A stretch of 64,000 nt of DNA from Crocosphaera sp. (GTDB lineage Bacteria; Cyanobacteriota; Cyanobacteriia; Cyanobacteriales; Microcystaceae): positions 1 to 64,000 of the forward strand of contig JASJDN010000013.1 in NCBI GenBank assembly GCA_030065205.1, read 5' to 3'. Under the pieces are notes generated by a model. It was not told where the DNA came from. It did no database searches and worked only from the letters and a program-made list of their open reading frames with translations. Position numbers and translations under genes: made by a program. Numbering within the stretch: the first letter of the stretch is position 1; every line of letters starts with the position of its first letter. Shown in pieces: positions 1 to 9,032 of the stretch.

Positions 1-1
1 T

Positions 2-160
2 GGATATGTTGAAGATAGAGACAAAATGGCAGCCTTAAATATACTTAAAAAAGGTACTATAGGGCATATAGGAACCTACTCGGAAGAGTTAAACGCTTGG
101 GGAGATTTAAGCTCTATCTTGGTTGGTAGCAATACCTGTCAAGACAACTTGAGTCAGTGA
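2..160 (+). pseudogene. TnpB-type transposon protein, 3' end only (window edge)
   Basis: The first 52 codons form an open frame from the window edge to a TGA at 158-160. It contains GYVEDRDKMAALNILKKG followed by GHIGTY and NAWGD. This is the C-terminus of TnpB (OrfB of IS200/IS605 and IS1341-type elements), where the RuvC aspartate and the tail of the zinc-ribbon region lie. TnpB is an RNA-guided nuclease carried by these elements. Only the end is visible, so intactness cannot be judged. The strong match to the family tail makes the assignment good; the type 'pseudogene' is used only because the gene is partial here. Confidence 0.8.
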
Positions 161-215
161 ACCAAGAATCCCCGTATGAAGCGTAGCGGAATGCGTGGGA
201 GTGTCAAACAAGCAG
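161..215 (+). mobile_element. Right end of the IS200/IS605-type element, probable omega-RNA end
   Basis: Directly after the tnpB stop comes AATCCCCGT, a short spacer, then GCGTGGGAGTGTCAA. This is the imperfect hairpin plus GTGTCAA tail commonly seen at the right end of cyanobacterial tnpB elements. In characterised elements the guide RNA (omega RNA) ends here. The exact cleavage point was not determined. Confidence 0.5.
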
Positions 216-287
216 GTTTTCAAATATTGATGAGATAGATTTTTTATTGTAAAATCCTTGATAAGTAGTCTAAATAATTAACCCACC

Positions 288-474
288 TTACACTATCTTA
301 CGAATAAACTCAGAACCCAATTGATTGATTTGTGTTTCATACCATTGATAAGCTTCCTGTAAATCTAATTCTGCTTCATCAGAAATCTTAACTTTATACA
401 TTATTTTCTATAATTCTTTGCTTAACTTCTTCCCAAGATGAACCTTGATTTTCAATATTTTGATAATCATTACC
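288..474 (-). pseudogene. Remnant of a ParE/RelE-type toxin-antitoxin pair
   Basis: On the minus strand an ATG at 401 opens a 37-codon frame beginning MYKVKISDEAELDLQEAYQW and stopping at 288. This is the N-terminal third of a ParE/RelE-family toxin (family about 95-100 residues). Overlapping its start, in another frame, lies the tail of the usual partner antitoxin, containing SWEEVKQRIIENNV and ending at 394. A TAG just upstream cuts this frame off from any start. The gene order antitoxin then toxin with an overlap is the normal one for this addiction-module family, so both genes look eroded rather than coincidental. Confidence 0.6.
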
Positions 475-529
475 CTAAGAATGGGTATTTTAATCTTAAT
501 AACTCCATTTTACAACGCACACAAATACC

Positions 530-808
530 ATGAAAAAAAACTCTAGTTTATTAATTGTAAGTTTGGTTAGTTGTTTATCTATCGTCGTATCACAAAATAA
601 TTTACTATTAGCTGGTTCATCAACTATTCCCCCAAACCCTCGATGTAATATTAAAGGTAATATTTCAGTTAGTACAGGGAAAAAACTTTATCATGTTCCT
701 GGGCAACAAGATTACGAAAAAACTGTTATAACAACAGAAAAAGGTGAAAGATGGTTCTGTAGCGAACAAGAAGCAATTCGGGCAGGATGGACTAAAGCAC
801 CTAGATAG
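530..808 (+). CDS. Small secreted protein with a sunset-like C-terminal domain
   Basis: The protein has 92 residues. Residues 1-29 (basic MKKN, then a hydrophobic stretch ending LLLAG) look like a signal peptide, so it is probably exported. The mature part has CNIKGNIS, then YHVPGQQDYEKT and ERWFCSEQEAIRAGWTKA. This is the pattern (GNxS, YHxPG, ExWFCSExEAxxAGW) of the small domain often found at the C-terminus of secreted thermonuclease-like proteins and called a sunset domain. The two cysteines flanking that domain could form a disulfide. No catalytic domain is attached, so no enzymatic role is proposed. It faces malQ convergently across a strong hairpin. Confidence 0.7.
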   Translation: MKKNSSLLIVSLVSCLSIVVSQNNLLLAGSSTIPPNPRCNIKGNISVSTGKKLYHVPGQQDYEKTVITTEKGERWFCSEQEAIRAGWTKAPR

Positions 809-829
809 AATTTAGCAAAATATGTCAGT

Positions 830-867
830 AAATGTATTGGATATGCACTAGGATATCCAATACATTT
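830..867. terminator. Bidirectional terminator hairpin
   Basis: A perfect 15-bp inverted repeat, AAATGTATTGGATAT (830-844) and its complement (853-867), has an 8-nt loop and T/A runs on both sides. It sits between two convergent genes and could end both transcripts. Confidence 0.75.
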
Positions 868-875
868 TGTTTCCA

Positions 876-2387
876 TCAAGAAGGAACAATACGACCATAT
901 AACTCAGTCATATAGCGTAGATATTCTGTTAACTCTGGGGTCAACATTTCGGGACGATACCGCCATTCCCAGTTACCACTGGCTAACCCTGGAGTATTCA
1001 TCCGACAATGACTTTCTAACCCTAAAATATCCTGTAAAGGGAACACCGCTTGATTCGCCACTGAACCCATAGCACAACCAATTAACGTCCAGTGTATGCC
1101 TTTAGGAGAAATACCTCCTAAATAGTCCGTAACCCTAGCTTGTTCTTCAAAATTCCGTTCTGCGAACCAGCCGATGGTTGTATTATTGTCGTGGGTTCCG
1201 GTGTAAGCCACACAATTACGATTGTAGTAATTATAAGGTAAGAAAGGATTAGCCCGATCCGAGTCAAAGGCAAAGTGCAGTAACTTCATCCCTGGAAACT
1301 CATACTTATCCCGTAACGCTTCTACTTCAGGGGTAATAACCCCCAAATCTTCAGCGACGATAGGTAACGTTCCCAATGCTTCCTTGAGACGAGCAAAAAG
1401 GGCATCTCCTGGGGCTTTTAACCATTGACCATTCATGGCAGTCTTTTCTCCTTTCGGAACCGCCCAATAGGCTTCAAACCCTCGGAAATGGTCGACTCTG
1501 ACCACATCATAATATTCCAACGTCCCTTTAAACCGTTCAATCCACCAAGCAAAATTAGTTTCTTGGACTTTTGGCCAATTATAAACAGGATTACCCCATA
1601 ATTGACCCGTCGCACTGAAATAATCTGGCGGAACACCAGCCATCAAATTCACTTCTAAGGTGTTAGGATCAACACAGAAAATATCCGAGTGGGACCATAC
1701 ATCTGCCCCATCGTAAGCTACATAGATGGGAATATCCCCAAAAATCTTAATATTGCGCTCATTGGCGTATTTTTTCACCCGTTTCCATTGACGGACAAAC
1801 TCGAACTGGACAAACTTATGATAAAAAATCGCGTCTGCATATTTTGCCCGATAAGCGTCCAACGCTTGGGGTTCCCGTGTGGCGATATCTCTATCCCATT
1901 CATGCCATCCCTTTTTGGGGTTATCATCATGAATAGCCATAAATAAAGCATAATCTTCCAACCAATAGTGATGACGCGAACAAAATTGTTCAAATTCACT
2001 TCTTAGTTGGTGAAAATTACCATTCTTAAAGTTATTACTCGCCTTTTTAAGAAGCGGTAATTTATGCTCAACCACTAAATCATAATCTACTCTATCATCC
2101 GGAAGATCAGGATAAGCGTCTAACTCAGCTTGGGTAACTAAACCATCTCCATAAAGAATATCAGGACTAATTAATAACGGGTTCCCTGCAAAAGCAGAAT
2201 AAGATAAATAAGGGGAATTACCAAATCCCGTGGGGCCTAAGGGTAATACTTGCCATAACGTTTGTCCACTGGCTGCTAAAAAGTCAATGAAGCGATAAGG
2301 ACCTTCACCTAAGTCACCAATACCAAAGCGACTGGGTAAAGAGGTTGGGTGCAACAAAATCCCACTGGCTCTTTGATAAAATGTCAT
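876..2387 (-). CDS. malQ: 4-alpha-glucanotransferase (amylomaltase, GH77)
   Basis: The 503-residue length is normal for bacterial MalQ/DPE1. The enzyme transfers alpha-1,4-glucan segments between malto-oligosaccharides and acts in cytoplasmic glycogen and maltodextrin turnover. GH77 motifs are all present: the N-terminal SGILLHPTSLPS, the nucleophile D299 in VRVDHFRGF, the acid/base E346 in VAEDLG, and THDNNTT further on. The glycogen branching enzyme gene lies about 1.2 kb away on the opposite strand, which fits a shared pathway but not a shared transcript. The ATG at 2387 gives the family's usual start. Confidence 0.95.
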   Translation of the reverse strand: MTFYQRASGILLHPTSLPSRFGIGDLGEGPYRFIDFLAASGQTLWQVLPLGPTGFGNSPYLSYSAFAGNPLLISPDILYGDGLVTQAELDAYPDLPDDRVDYDLVVEHKLPLLKKASNNFKNGNFHQLRSEFEQFCSRHHYWLEDYALFMAIHDDNPKKGWHEWDRDIATREPQALDAYRAKYADAIFYHKFVQFEFVRQWKRVKKYANERNIKIFGDIPIYVAYDGADVWSHSDIFCVDPNTLEVNLMAGVPPDYFSATGQLWGNPVYNWPKVQETNFAWWIERFKGTLEYYDVVRVDHFRGFEAYWAVPKGEKTAMNGQWLKAPGDALFARLKEALGTLPIVAEDLGVITPEVEALRDKYEFPGMKLLHFAFDSDRANPFLPYNYYNRNCVAYTGTHDNNTTIGWFAERNFEEQARVTDYLGGISPKGIHWTLIGCAMGSVANQAVFPLQDILGLESHCRMNTPGLASGNWEWRYRPEMLTPELTEYLRYMTELYGRIVPS

Positions 2388-2599
2388 GAATGCTTATGCC
2401 TTGTCTGGGGTGTAACGATACTCTGCACACTGTATTATAGGACAATTCGTGAGGCGTGAATAGTCAAGGGTTTGAACCTTGGTAATACTTCTTAGTAGTA
2501 GAAGTCCATTTTTTTGAACTTTAATTAAGTATTTTGAGTTGAGATTTTCCTATTTTAAAATGATATAATTAATAAGTAAAAAATCATCAAAAGGGGCTT

Positions 2600-3319
2600 A
2601 TGACAACGACAGCAGATGATGTTTGGCGATTATTGGCAGAATTAACGGCTGCTCAAAAAGAAACCGAAAGACTTCTTAAAGAACAAGCTGAAGAAGCCTT
2701 AGAAAGTCGCCAAGAAATAAGGCAAATGCGCCAAAAAACTGAGGAAATGCGCCAGAAAACCGAAGAAATGCGTCAAGAAACTGACCGTCAAATGCAAGAA
2801 ACTGACCGTCGAATGCAAGAAACTGACCGTCGAATGCAAGAAACTGACCGTCGAATGCAAGAAACTGACCGTCAAATTAAAGAAGTTAACAAACAAATCG
2901 GTAATCTTGGGGGAAAATGGGGACGTTTTGTCGAGAATATGGTGGCTCCTGCTTGTGAGACTCTATTTATCAGTAGAGGTATTCCTGTCCATCAAGTGAG
3001 TCAACGAGTCAAAAAAAGAGTAGATAATAAAACCTTAGAAATTGATGTTTTAGTAAGCAATGAAAATCATGTTTTAGTGGTAGAAGTTAAAAGCAGTTTA
3101 GGGGTAGATAATGTTAAAGAATTAATCCAAGATTTAAGAGAATTTAGACAATTTTTTCCTGAATATAACCAGAAACAATTATATGGAGCCGTAGCAGGAA
3201 TCGAAATAGAAGAAGGAGCCGATAAATATGCCTATCGTCAAGGGTTATTCGTCTTAACACAATCAGGAGAAACCGTCAATATTCTTAATGATGAACAGTT
3301 TCAACCTAAAGCTTGGTAA
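2600..3319 (+). CDS. Coiled-coil PD-(D/E)XK-fold protein (DUF3782-like)
   Basis: The protein has 239 residues. Residues 15-100 are a long charged coiled coil that includes four to five copies of a seven-residue unit QETDRRM. Residues 105-239 form a nuclease-like domain: LEIDVLV with D149, then VVEVKSS with E162 and K164, the D...ExK pattern of the PD-(D/E)XK superfamily. Such proteins are common and multicopy in cyanobacteria; their function is unknown. A paralogue with the same tail (YAYRQGLFV, NDEQFQP) lies at 62241-62852. GGGG nine bases before the ATG can serve as a ribosome-binding site. Confidence 0.75.
   Translation: MTTTADDVWRLLAELTAAQKETERLLKEQAEEALESRQEIRQMRQKTEEMRQKTEEMRQETDRQMQETDRRMQETDRRMQETDRRMQETDRQIKEVNKQIGNLGGKWGRFVENMVAPACETLFISRGIPVHQVSQRVKKRVDNKTLEIDVLVSNENHVLVVEVKSSLGVDNVKELIQDLREFRQFFPEYNQKQLYGAVAGIEIEEGADKYAYRQGLFVLTQSGETVNILNDEQFQPKAW
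2770..2874 (+). repeat. 21-bp tandem repeat encoding coiled-coil heptads
   Basis: Four to five near-identical 21-bp units (CAAGAAACTGACCGTCGAATG) stand head to tail, each coding one heptad QETDRRM. Because the unit equals seven codons, copy-number change would lengthen or shorten the coil without a frameshift. Confidence 0.85.
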
Positions 3320-3398
3320 AAGAAAGTTAAAAAATTAAATCAAAATGGAAGCTTTAGGCTAACGTTATGTGACAAAAAACGCTGATGGTATAATCTAA

Positions 3399-3424
3399 CC
3401 CCTTGTATGATCACAAGGGGTTTA
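3399..3424 (+). terminator. Rho-independent terminator
   Basis: CCCCTTGT (3399-3406) pairs with ACAAGGGG (3413-3420) around a 6-nt loop, followed by TTTA. It lies 80 bp after the coiled-coil gene. The rest of the 297-bp gap holds a spaced 9-bp inverted repeat, CAGTAGTCA at 3469 and TGACTACTG at 3553, in the leader of glgB. Confidence 0.65.
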
Positions 3425-3616
3425 TAATTCAAGGGTGTTTCTTGTCAAGAGATGCACAAAAACAGATACAGTAGTCAAAGTCTAGCTTTGGGCTTTTTGC
3501 TCTAGCCTTCGGTGAATATAAGCCTTATTTTCCCAGAAACCGAGGAAACTTCTGACTACTGAGGTCTGACATTAATAATAAGTCGCTTTCTTCAGTTTGT
3601 TCATATAGCAAGTCCC

Positions 3617-5947
3617 ATGACCACCACTATTTCCTCCGATCAAGTTAATCAAATTGTTTATAACTTACATCATGATCCCTTTGAGATTTTAGGTTGCCAC
3701 CTTCTGGAAGAGGGTGAGAAGACCAAAAAATGGGTAGTCAGGGCTTATTTACCGACAGCAGAAGCAGCATGGGTCATTCGTCCCACAGAACGGAAAGAAG
3801 ATCCCATGACTTCGGTTCATCATCCTAACTTTTTTGAATGTATCATTGAAGCCCCCGAATTGAATCATTATCAACTGAAAGTTAAAGAAGGGGGACACGA
3901 AAAGGTGATCTACGATCCCTATGCGTTTAGTTCCCCTTATCTAACGGATGAAGACATTTACTTATTTTCTGAAGGGAACCACCACCGCATTTATGAAAAA
4001 TTAGGGGCCCATGTGGGAGAAGTCAACAAGGTAAAAGGGGTTTATTTTGCGGTGTGGGCCCCCAATGCGCGGAATGTTTCTATTATTGGGAATTTTAACA
4101 ACTGGGATGGTCGAGAACACCAGATGCGTAAACGCAACAATACCATCTGGGAACTGTTTGTGCCGGAAATTGGACCAGGAACCGTTTATAAGTACGAAAT
4201 CAAAAATAATGAGGGTCATATCTATGAAAAATCTGACCCCTATGGTTTTTATCGAGAAGTTCGTCCGAACACCGCTTCTATTGTGGTCGATATTGATCAT
4301 ATTTATGATTGGCATGATGAAGAATGGTTAGAAAAGCGACGCAATAGCGATCCTCTCAAGGAACCGGTGTCGGTTTATGAAGTTCACCTGGGATCTTGGT
4401 TACACGCTTCTGCGGCTGAAAAAATGCCCTTACTCAACGGCGATGAAGCTGATCCGGTCATCGTTTCAGAATGGAACCCAGGGGCCCGTTTTCTCAGTTA
4501 TTACGAATTAGCAGAAAAATTGATTCCCTACGTTAAAGAGATGGGTTACACCCATATCGAAGTCTTACCCATCGCAGAACACCCGTTTGATGGATCGTGG
4601 GGGTATCAAGTCACTGGATTTTATTCTCCTACCTCTCGCTTTGGCCGTCCAGAAGATTTTATGTATTTTGTGGATAAATGCCACGAAAACGACATCGGAG
4701 TAATTTTAGACTGGGTTCCGGGTCATTTTCCCAAAGATTCCCACGGCTTAGCCTATTTTGATGGCACTCATCTTTATGAACACGCTGATCCTCGTATTGG
4801 GGAACATAAGGAATGGGGAACGTTAGTGTTTAATTATGGCCGTCACGAAGTGCGAAACTTTTTAATGGCTAATGTTCTGTTTTGGTTTGATAAGTATCAT
4901 ATTGATGGTATTCGCGTGGATGCGGTGGCCTCTATGTTGTATCGCAACTATCTACGCAAAGATGGGGAATGGATCGCCAATGAGTACGGGGGCCCCGAAC
5001 ATATCGAGGCGGCTGATTTCTTGCGTCAGGTGAATACGGTATTATTTGAATATTTTCCTGGTATTCTCTCTATTGCGGAAGAGTCCACAGAATGGCCGAT
5101 GGTGTCTAAGCCTACTTATATCGGTGGTTTGGGGTTTAATCTCAAGTGGGATATGGGTTGGATGCACGATATGTTGGATTATTTCAACATCGACCCCTAT
5201 TTCCGTCAATACCATCAAAATAATGTTACCTTTAGTATGTTGTACTATTACAACGAAAACTTTATGCTGGCGTTATCCCATGATGAGGTGGTGCATGGGA
5301 AGAGTAATATGTTGGGTAAAATGCCGGGGGATGAATGGCAAAAATATGCGAACGTTCGGGCTTTATTTACCTATATGTACACCCATCCGGGCAAAAAAAC
5401 CATGTTTATGAGTATGGAGTTTGGCCAGTGGAGTGAGTGGAATGTGTGGGGTGATTTAGAATGGCATTTATTACAGTATGAACCCCATCAACAACTTAAA
5501 CAGTTTTTTACGGATCTGAACGCCCTTTATAAACAAGAACCGGCGTTATATACCCACGATTTTGAATATCATGGGTTTGAGTGGATTGATTGTAACGACA
5601 ATTCTCATAGTGTGGTATCGTTCCTCCGTCGCAGCGATGATCCCGACGATACGTTAGTGGTGGTTTGTAACTTTACCCCTCAACCCCATAGTCATTACCG
5701 TATTGGGGTTCCTGAAGCGGGATATTATGTTGAATTATTCAACAGCGATGCTAAACAATACGGGGGTAGCAATATCGGAAATTTAGGGGGGAAATGGGCT
5801 GATGACTGGTCATTCCATAATAAACCTTATTCCTTGGATTTATCTTTGCCTCCGTTGGCGGTGTTAATTCTGAAGTTAGATCCCACTAAACTTCCAGAAG
5901 GAACAGTGATTGAAGAAACAGAAACAACCATTACAGAAGAAGAATAA
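3617..5947 (+). CDS. glgB: 1,4-alpha-glucan branching enzyme (GH13)
   Basis: The 776-residue protein makes alpha-1,6 branches in glycogen, the nocturnal carbon store of these cells. N-terminal carbohydrate-binding modules (residues about 20-225, including [20 protein letters not shown]) precede the GH13 barrel. Catalytic signatures are seen: nucleophile D435 in [12 protein letters not shown], acid/base E488 in SIAEES, and [10 protein letters not shown]. The C-terminal all-beta domain ends near residue 755, followed by an acidic Thr/Glu tail. The length matches the long form of GlgB with an extra N-terminal module. It is transcribed alone, ending at the hairpin at 5959. Confidence 0.97.
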   Translation: MTTTISSDQVNQIVYNLHHDPFEILGCHLLEEGEKTKKWVVRAYLPTAEAAWVIRPTERKEDPMTSVHHPNFFECIIEAPELNHYQLKVKEGGHEKVIYDPYAFSSPYLTDEDIYLFSEGNHHRIYEKLGAHVGEVNKVKGVYFAVWAPNARNVSIIGNFNNWDGREHQMRKRNNTIWELFVPEIGPGTVYKYEIKNNEGHIYEKSDPYGFYREVRPNTASIVVDIDHIYDWHDEEWLEKRRNSDPLKEPVSVYEVHLGSWLHASAAEKMPLLNGDEADPVIVSEWNPGARFLSYYELAEKLIPYVKEMGYTHIEVLPIAEHPFDGSWGYQVTGFYSPTSRFGRPEDFMYFVDKCHENDIGVILDWVPGHFPKDSHGLAYFDGTHLYEHADPRIGEHKEWGTLVFNYGRHEVRNFLMANVLFWFDKYHIDGIRVDAVASMLYRNYLRKDGEWIANEYGGPEHIEAADFLRQVNTVLFEYFPGILSIAEESTEWPMVSKPTYIGGLGFNLKWDMGWMHDMLDYFNIDPYFRQYHQNNVTFSMLYYYNENFMLALSHDEVVHGKSNMLGKMPGDEWQKYANVRALFTYMYTHPGKKTMFMSMEFGQWSEWNVWGDLEWHLLQYEPHQQLKQFFTDLNALYKQEPALYTHDFEYHGFEWIDCNDNSHSVVSFLRRSDDPDDTLVVVCNFTPQPHSHYRIGVPEAGYYVELFNSDAKQYGGSNIGNLGGKWADDWSFHNKPYSLDLSLPPLAVLILKLDPTKLPEGTVIEETETTITEEE

Positions 5948-5958
5948 GACAAAGTTCT

Positions 5959-5986
5959 GTAGAGACGTTTCCTGTAACGTCTCTAC
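5959..5986. terminator. Inverted-repeat terminator between convergent genes
   Basis: GTAGAGACGTT (5959-5969) and AACGTCTCTAC (5976-5986) form a perfect 11-bp stem with a 6-nt loop. GTAGAGACGTT-type dyads are dispersed in many cyanobacterial genomes; here it sits just after glgB and before the end of the peptidase gene. Confidence 0.65.
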
Positions 5987-6014
5987 TGCATGGCTAATTT
6001 TGGCGACTAGATAG

Positions 6015-6974
6015 CTAGACTTTAGTTAGTTCACGGTTAGAAGGGGTATGTGCAAGGGTTTGTTGCAATCCAAATTGACCCGTATCTACCCATTCATTCT
6101 CTAGTAATGACCAGAAATCAACCGCTAAACCTTCTAAGACGTAATCATAGGGAAGCCATCCATAACCGGCTTCACCCCATTCTCGTCCCCAAGAGTTTCT
6201 GATTAACAAAGCACCAGTGGTGACTGAACCATCGTTGGCGTTTTGAATCTGCATGGTATCATCATAACCAACCGCATCAACGGCGTGACCGCCGACTATC
6301 CATTCACCATTGGTGGGGAAGGGAATACGTCCGGTTCTTTCAGCCTGGTTAATAGAACTACAGACGATAAATCCAAACATAGAAGGCAAACCATAGGCGA
6401 TGAACTGTTTAATCAGATATAAGAGATTTGCTGGTGAAGTTCCAGGAGGATCGAGACGATAATAGCTGATGGCCTGATAATTTTGAGCAAAACTGTAACA
6501 AAAGGCACTAGGCTCCTGGTCAAATTGGGAGATGTTGTAGGGTAGATACTCTTCCGGCGGAACTCCAAATAAGGTCATGGCAGACATGGTGTCTCGGCAA
6601 AAAGCACCTGTATCCCCTGTGCAGTGCATTAAATTCCGCGTTGCTTTGTACAGGAAGAGTCGAGAGGCATCGATATGTTTATTAAAAGCTCTCCGTTCAA
6701 AATATTCCACTAATCCTATCCCTGCATGAGCGGTACAAGAACCAAGACTGCCTTGATTTTCGATCGGGGAACACCAATATCTGAGATCCACAACGTAAGA
6801 TGAAGTCGGTGGCTGTCCCAAAACCCCAATCTTATTCAACATGGTTTTGATAGAGTCTTTTTGTCCCTGAGCCTGTAATTTCGCAGAAACGCGATCTCGC
6901 TCAATCGTATAATCCGAAATGCTAGGGTAATCACGCAACCACCCCATTCCTCTGTTTTCAAATCCTTCAATCAT
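6015..6974 (-). CDS. Papain-like cysteine peptidase (family C1)
   Basis: The 319-residue protein has the full papain catalytic set: oxyanion Q74 and nucleophile C80 in ENQGSLGSC, H230 in GGHAVDAVGYDD, and N260 in IRNSWG. No signal peptide is visible, so it is predicted cytoplasmic unless exported by another route. Residues 1-60 could act as a short propeptide-like segment; this is inference. A chagasin-type inhibitor of the same peptidase class is encoded immediately upstream on the same strand (start 7378, stop 7052), 77 bp away, so the two may be co-transcribed. Bacterial C1 peptidases are uncommon relative to other classes, which makes the pairing notable. Confidence 0.9.
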   Translation of the reverse strand: MIEGFENRGMGWLRDYPSISDYTIERDRVSAKLQAQGQKDSIKTMLNKIGVLGQPPTSSYVVDLRYWCSPIENQGSLGSCTAHAGIGLVEYFERRAFNKHIDASRLFLYKATRNLMHCTGDTGAFCRDTMSAMTLFGVPPEEYLPYNISQFDQEPSAFCYSFAQNYQAISYYRLDPPGTSPANLLYLIKQFIAYGLPSMFGFIVCSSINQAERTGRIPFPTNGEWIVGGHAVDAVGYDDTMQIQNANDGSVTTGALLIRNSWGREWGEAGYGWLPYDYVLEGLAVDFWSLLENEWVDTGQFGLQQTLAHTPSNRELTKV

Positions 6975-7051
6975 GATAGTCTCCTTAACTTACTATCAGT
7001 TGCAAAGGGAGAGTCAAACAAATTTTGGGCTACCACTTACACTCAGTACAG

Positions 7052-7378
7052 TTAGTTGCCAACCTTAATGATAACGGAATAATAGTCCTCGGCCGATTCC
7101 CCTCCTAGCCAGGGACGACAAAGTTTGAATTGGGGTTGAACCATACCCTTATTTTCTCCTTGAAAGTAAAAAACTTTTTGTCCTCCACTTCCTACAAAGG
7201 AGTTTTTAGGTATCTCGTATTCTACTTTTTGAAGTGATAGAATATCCGTGTCATTGTTCTCTAGTATCCATTCAAAGCCAGTAGTGGGATTTTCGGGAAG
7301 ATACACTCTAATTTCATCGTGAACTTTCACTTCAATCAATGTGTCTTTGTCCGCACTATGTAGCTTGACTAGACTCAT
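7052..7378 (-). CDS. Chagasin-type cysteine peptidase inhibitor (I42)
   Basis: The protein has 108 residues from the ATG at 7378, preceded by GGGAG; an upstream TTG is possible but lacks a better site. All three inhibitor loops of the I42 family are present: NPTTGF (30-35), GSGGQ (63-67) and RPW (88-90). Chagasin-like proteins block C1 papain-family peptidases by inserting these loops in the active cleft. There is no signal peptide, matching the apparently cytoplasmic peptidase encoded just downstream. The inferred role is to hold that peptidase in check. Confidence 0.9.
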   Translation of the reverse strand: MSLVKLHSADKDTLIEVKVHDEIRVYLPENPTTGFEWILENNDTDILSLQKVEYEIPKNSFVGSGGQKVFYFQGENKGMVQPQFKLCRPWLGGESAEDYYSVIIKVGN

Positions 7379-7577
7379 TTTCTCCCAATGCTCCAACGTT
7401 TTGAAGTTGTTTGTTTTTCTTCACCTCCTAGTATATCTAAAATCGAGACTCTATTGACTAATCTAGTGGGTGAATAGTAATAATTCTTTACAATAATTTT
7501 TAATTGATAAAATAATAAAATACGATATCGTCATCATAATTCTGAACCTTTATTAAGTTAATTAAGTGTGTTAATAT

Positions 7578-9032
7578 TTAACCAATTGAAAAGAGCTTAG
7601 AAACTCTCTTTTTCATCCAATTAACTAAGTTAACATCATCTTCTTCTTCACTAATTAATCCCATTTCTCTCAGTTGTTTTTGACGTTGAGCCAATTCTTC
7701 TTGGTGTTGACTTAATTCTTCAAAAATCACTTCTGCTATATTCGATTGTTGTTGTAATATGGTTTGAAAACCAGATTTATCAAGAACAAATAGTCTAGTT
7801 TTTTCCACTGTTTTAACGGATGCGGTTCTAGGAATTCCTAAGATTAAGGCCAGTTCTCCGAACATATCCCCTGCTTTTAAAGTGGCTAAATGTTTATTGA
7901 TTTTGGGGACAAAAATTTCTACTGCTCCTGATAAGATAATATAAAAGGAATCTCCTGCGTCTCCTTCATTAAATAATATGACATCTTTATCTAATTTCTG
8001 TCTATATCCTATTTCGATTAATTCCCGAAGTTCAAGGGTTGTTAAATGGGCAAAATAAGGACTTTTACCAAGAATATCTCGAAGGGAAATATAATGAGAA
8101 TCAACTATTTTACTTTGGGGATTCGTTGAGATATTATTATTCTTATTCAGTGAAATAGGTAAATCAAAATTAGGCTCAGTAAACGCAAGATGTTGGGTAG
8201 GAAAAATTAGGTTAATGCCATTTTTTCTTAAATAATATTCAAGGGCATAATTTAATCTATTAATGGTAAAGTCTTCATCTTTCATCTCGTTAATCCACAC
8301 TTGCAAAGTAAACTCACAATAGTAATCATGAATTCCTTGAAAAATTAATTTTGGTGATGGATTTGTTTTAACAGATGATTCCTGATGAGTGGTATCTAAA
8401 ACAATTTCTGTAAACAATAGAAAATCGATATTTTTGCCAACTTTTAAACTAATTTTGACTCTATGCTCAGTTTTTTCATAATTCCAGTTAATAACAGGAG
8501 AAGTGACTAAATAGCTATTAGGAATAATTACGGAAGCTGCATCTTTTGTTTTCATTACAGTGAAAAGTAAGGATATTTTTTGTACTGTTCCTTGTAAATT
8601 TGAAAATTCTTGACGACTACCAAATTGAATAAAATCATCAACTTTAATTGATCTTCCTAATAATAAAATCAACCCACTAATAAAGTCTTTGATAATACTT
8701 TGTAATCCAAAACCAACCCCAATCCCTAAACCACCAGCAACGACAGCTAAAGATTGTAAATTTAGTCCGGTTGCTTGCAAACTAATAATAATACCAAAGG
8801 TAATAATAAAATAGAAAATAAGGGTAGAAAATGCTTCTCTATGACCTGATTCGATTCCTAATTTTTTGAATAACCAATTTTTACATAACAGTGTAATCGC
8901 TCTAGCTAGTATAATAGTAATAATAAAACTAAGAATAATTTGCAGAACGGTATTAAGGGAAATGGGCTGTTTTCCTAGACTAATCACTGGATAATCTAAG
9001 AAGAAGTAAATAGCGTCTAGAATAGTCTTCAT
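7578..9032 (-). CDS. MscS-like channel with C-terminal cyclic-nucleotide-binding domain
   Basis: The protein has about 484 residues. Three membrane helices lie at roughly 28-48, 68-88 and 95-125. The last is the Gly/Ala-rich MscS pore helix (AVVAGGLGIGVGFGLQSIIK), followed by the beta domain. Residues about 325-445 are a cyclic-nucleotide-binding domain (EGDAGDSFYIILSG, then FGELALILGIPRTASV). This MscS subtype (bCNG) is known to respond to cyclic nucleotides with little or no mechanosensitivity. The ATG at 9032 overlaps the TGA of the hydrolase gene by one base. It closes a unit that begins with a nucleotide cyclase, suggesting the channel is the effector of that messenger. Confidence 0.88.
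   Translation of the reverse strand: MKTILDAIYFFLDYPVISLGKQPISLNTVLQIILSFIITIILARAITLLCKNWLFKKLGIESGHREAFSTLIFYFIITFGIIISLQATGLNLQSLAVVAGGLGIGVGFGLQSIIKDFISGLILLLGRSIKVDDFIQFGSRQEFSNLQGTVQKISLLFTVMKTKDAASVIIPNSYLVTSPVINWNYEKTEHRVKISLKVGKNIDFLLFTEIVLDTTHQESSVKTNPSPKLIFQGIHDYYCEFTLQVWINEMKDEDFTINRLNYALEYYLRKNGINLIFPTQHLAFTEPNFDLPISLNKNNNISTNPQSKIVDSHYISLRDILGKSPYFAHLTTLELRELIEIGYRQKLDKDVILFNEGDAGDSFYIILSGAVEIFVPKINKHLATLKAGDMFGELALILGIPRTASVKTVEKTRLFVLDKSGFQTILQQQSNIAEVIFEELSQHQEELAQRQKQLREMGLISEEEDDVNLVNWMKKRVSKLFSIG

Noticed and set aside
2770..2874. Tandem repeats considered as a CRISPR array
   Set aside because: Units are contiguous 21-bp codon repeats inside a gene, with no spacers.
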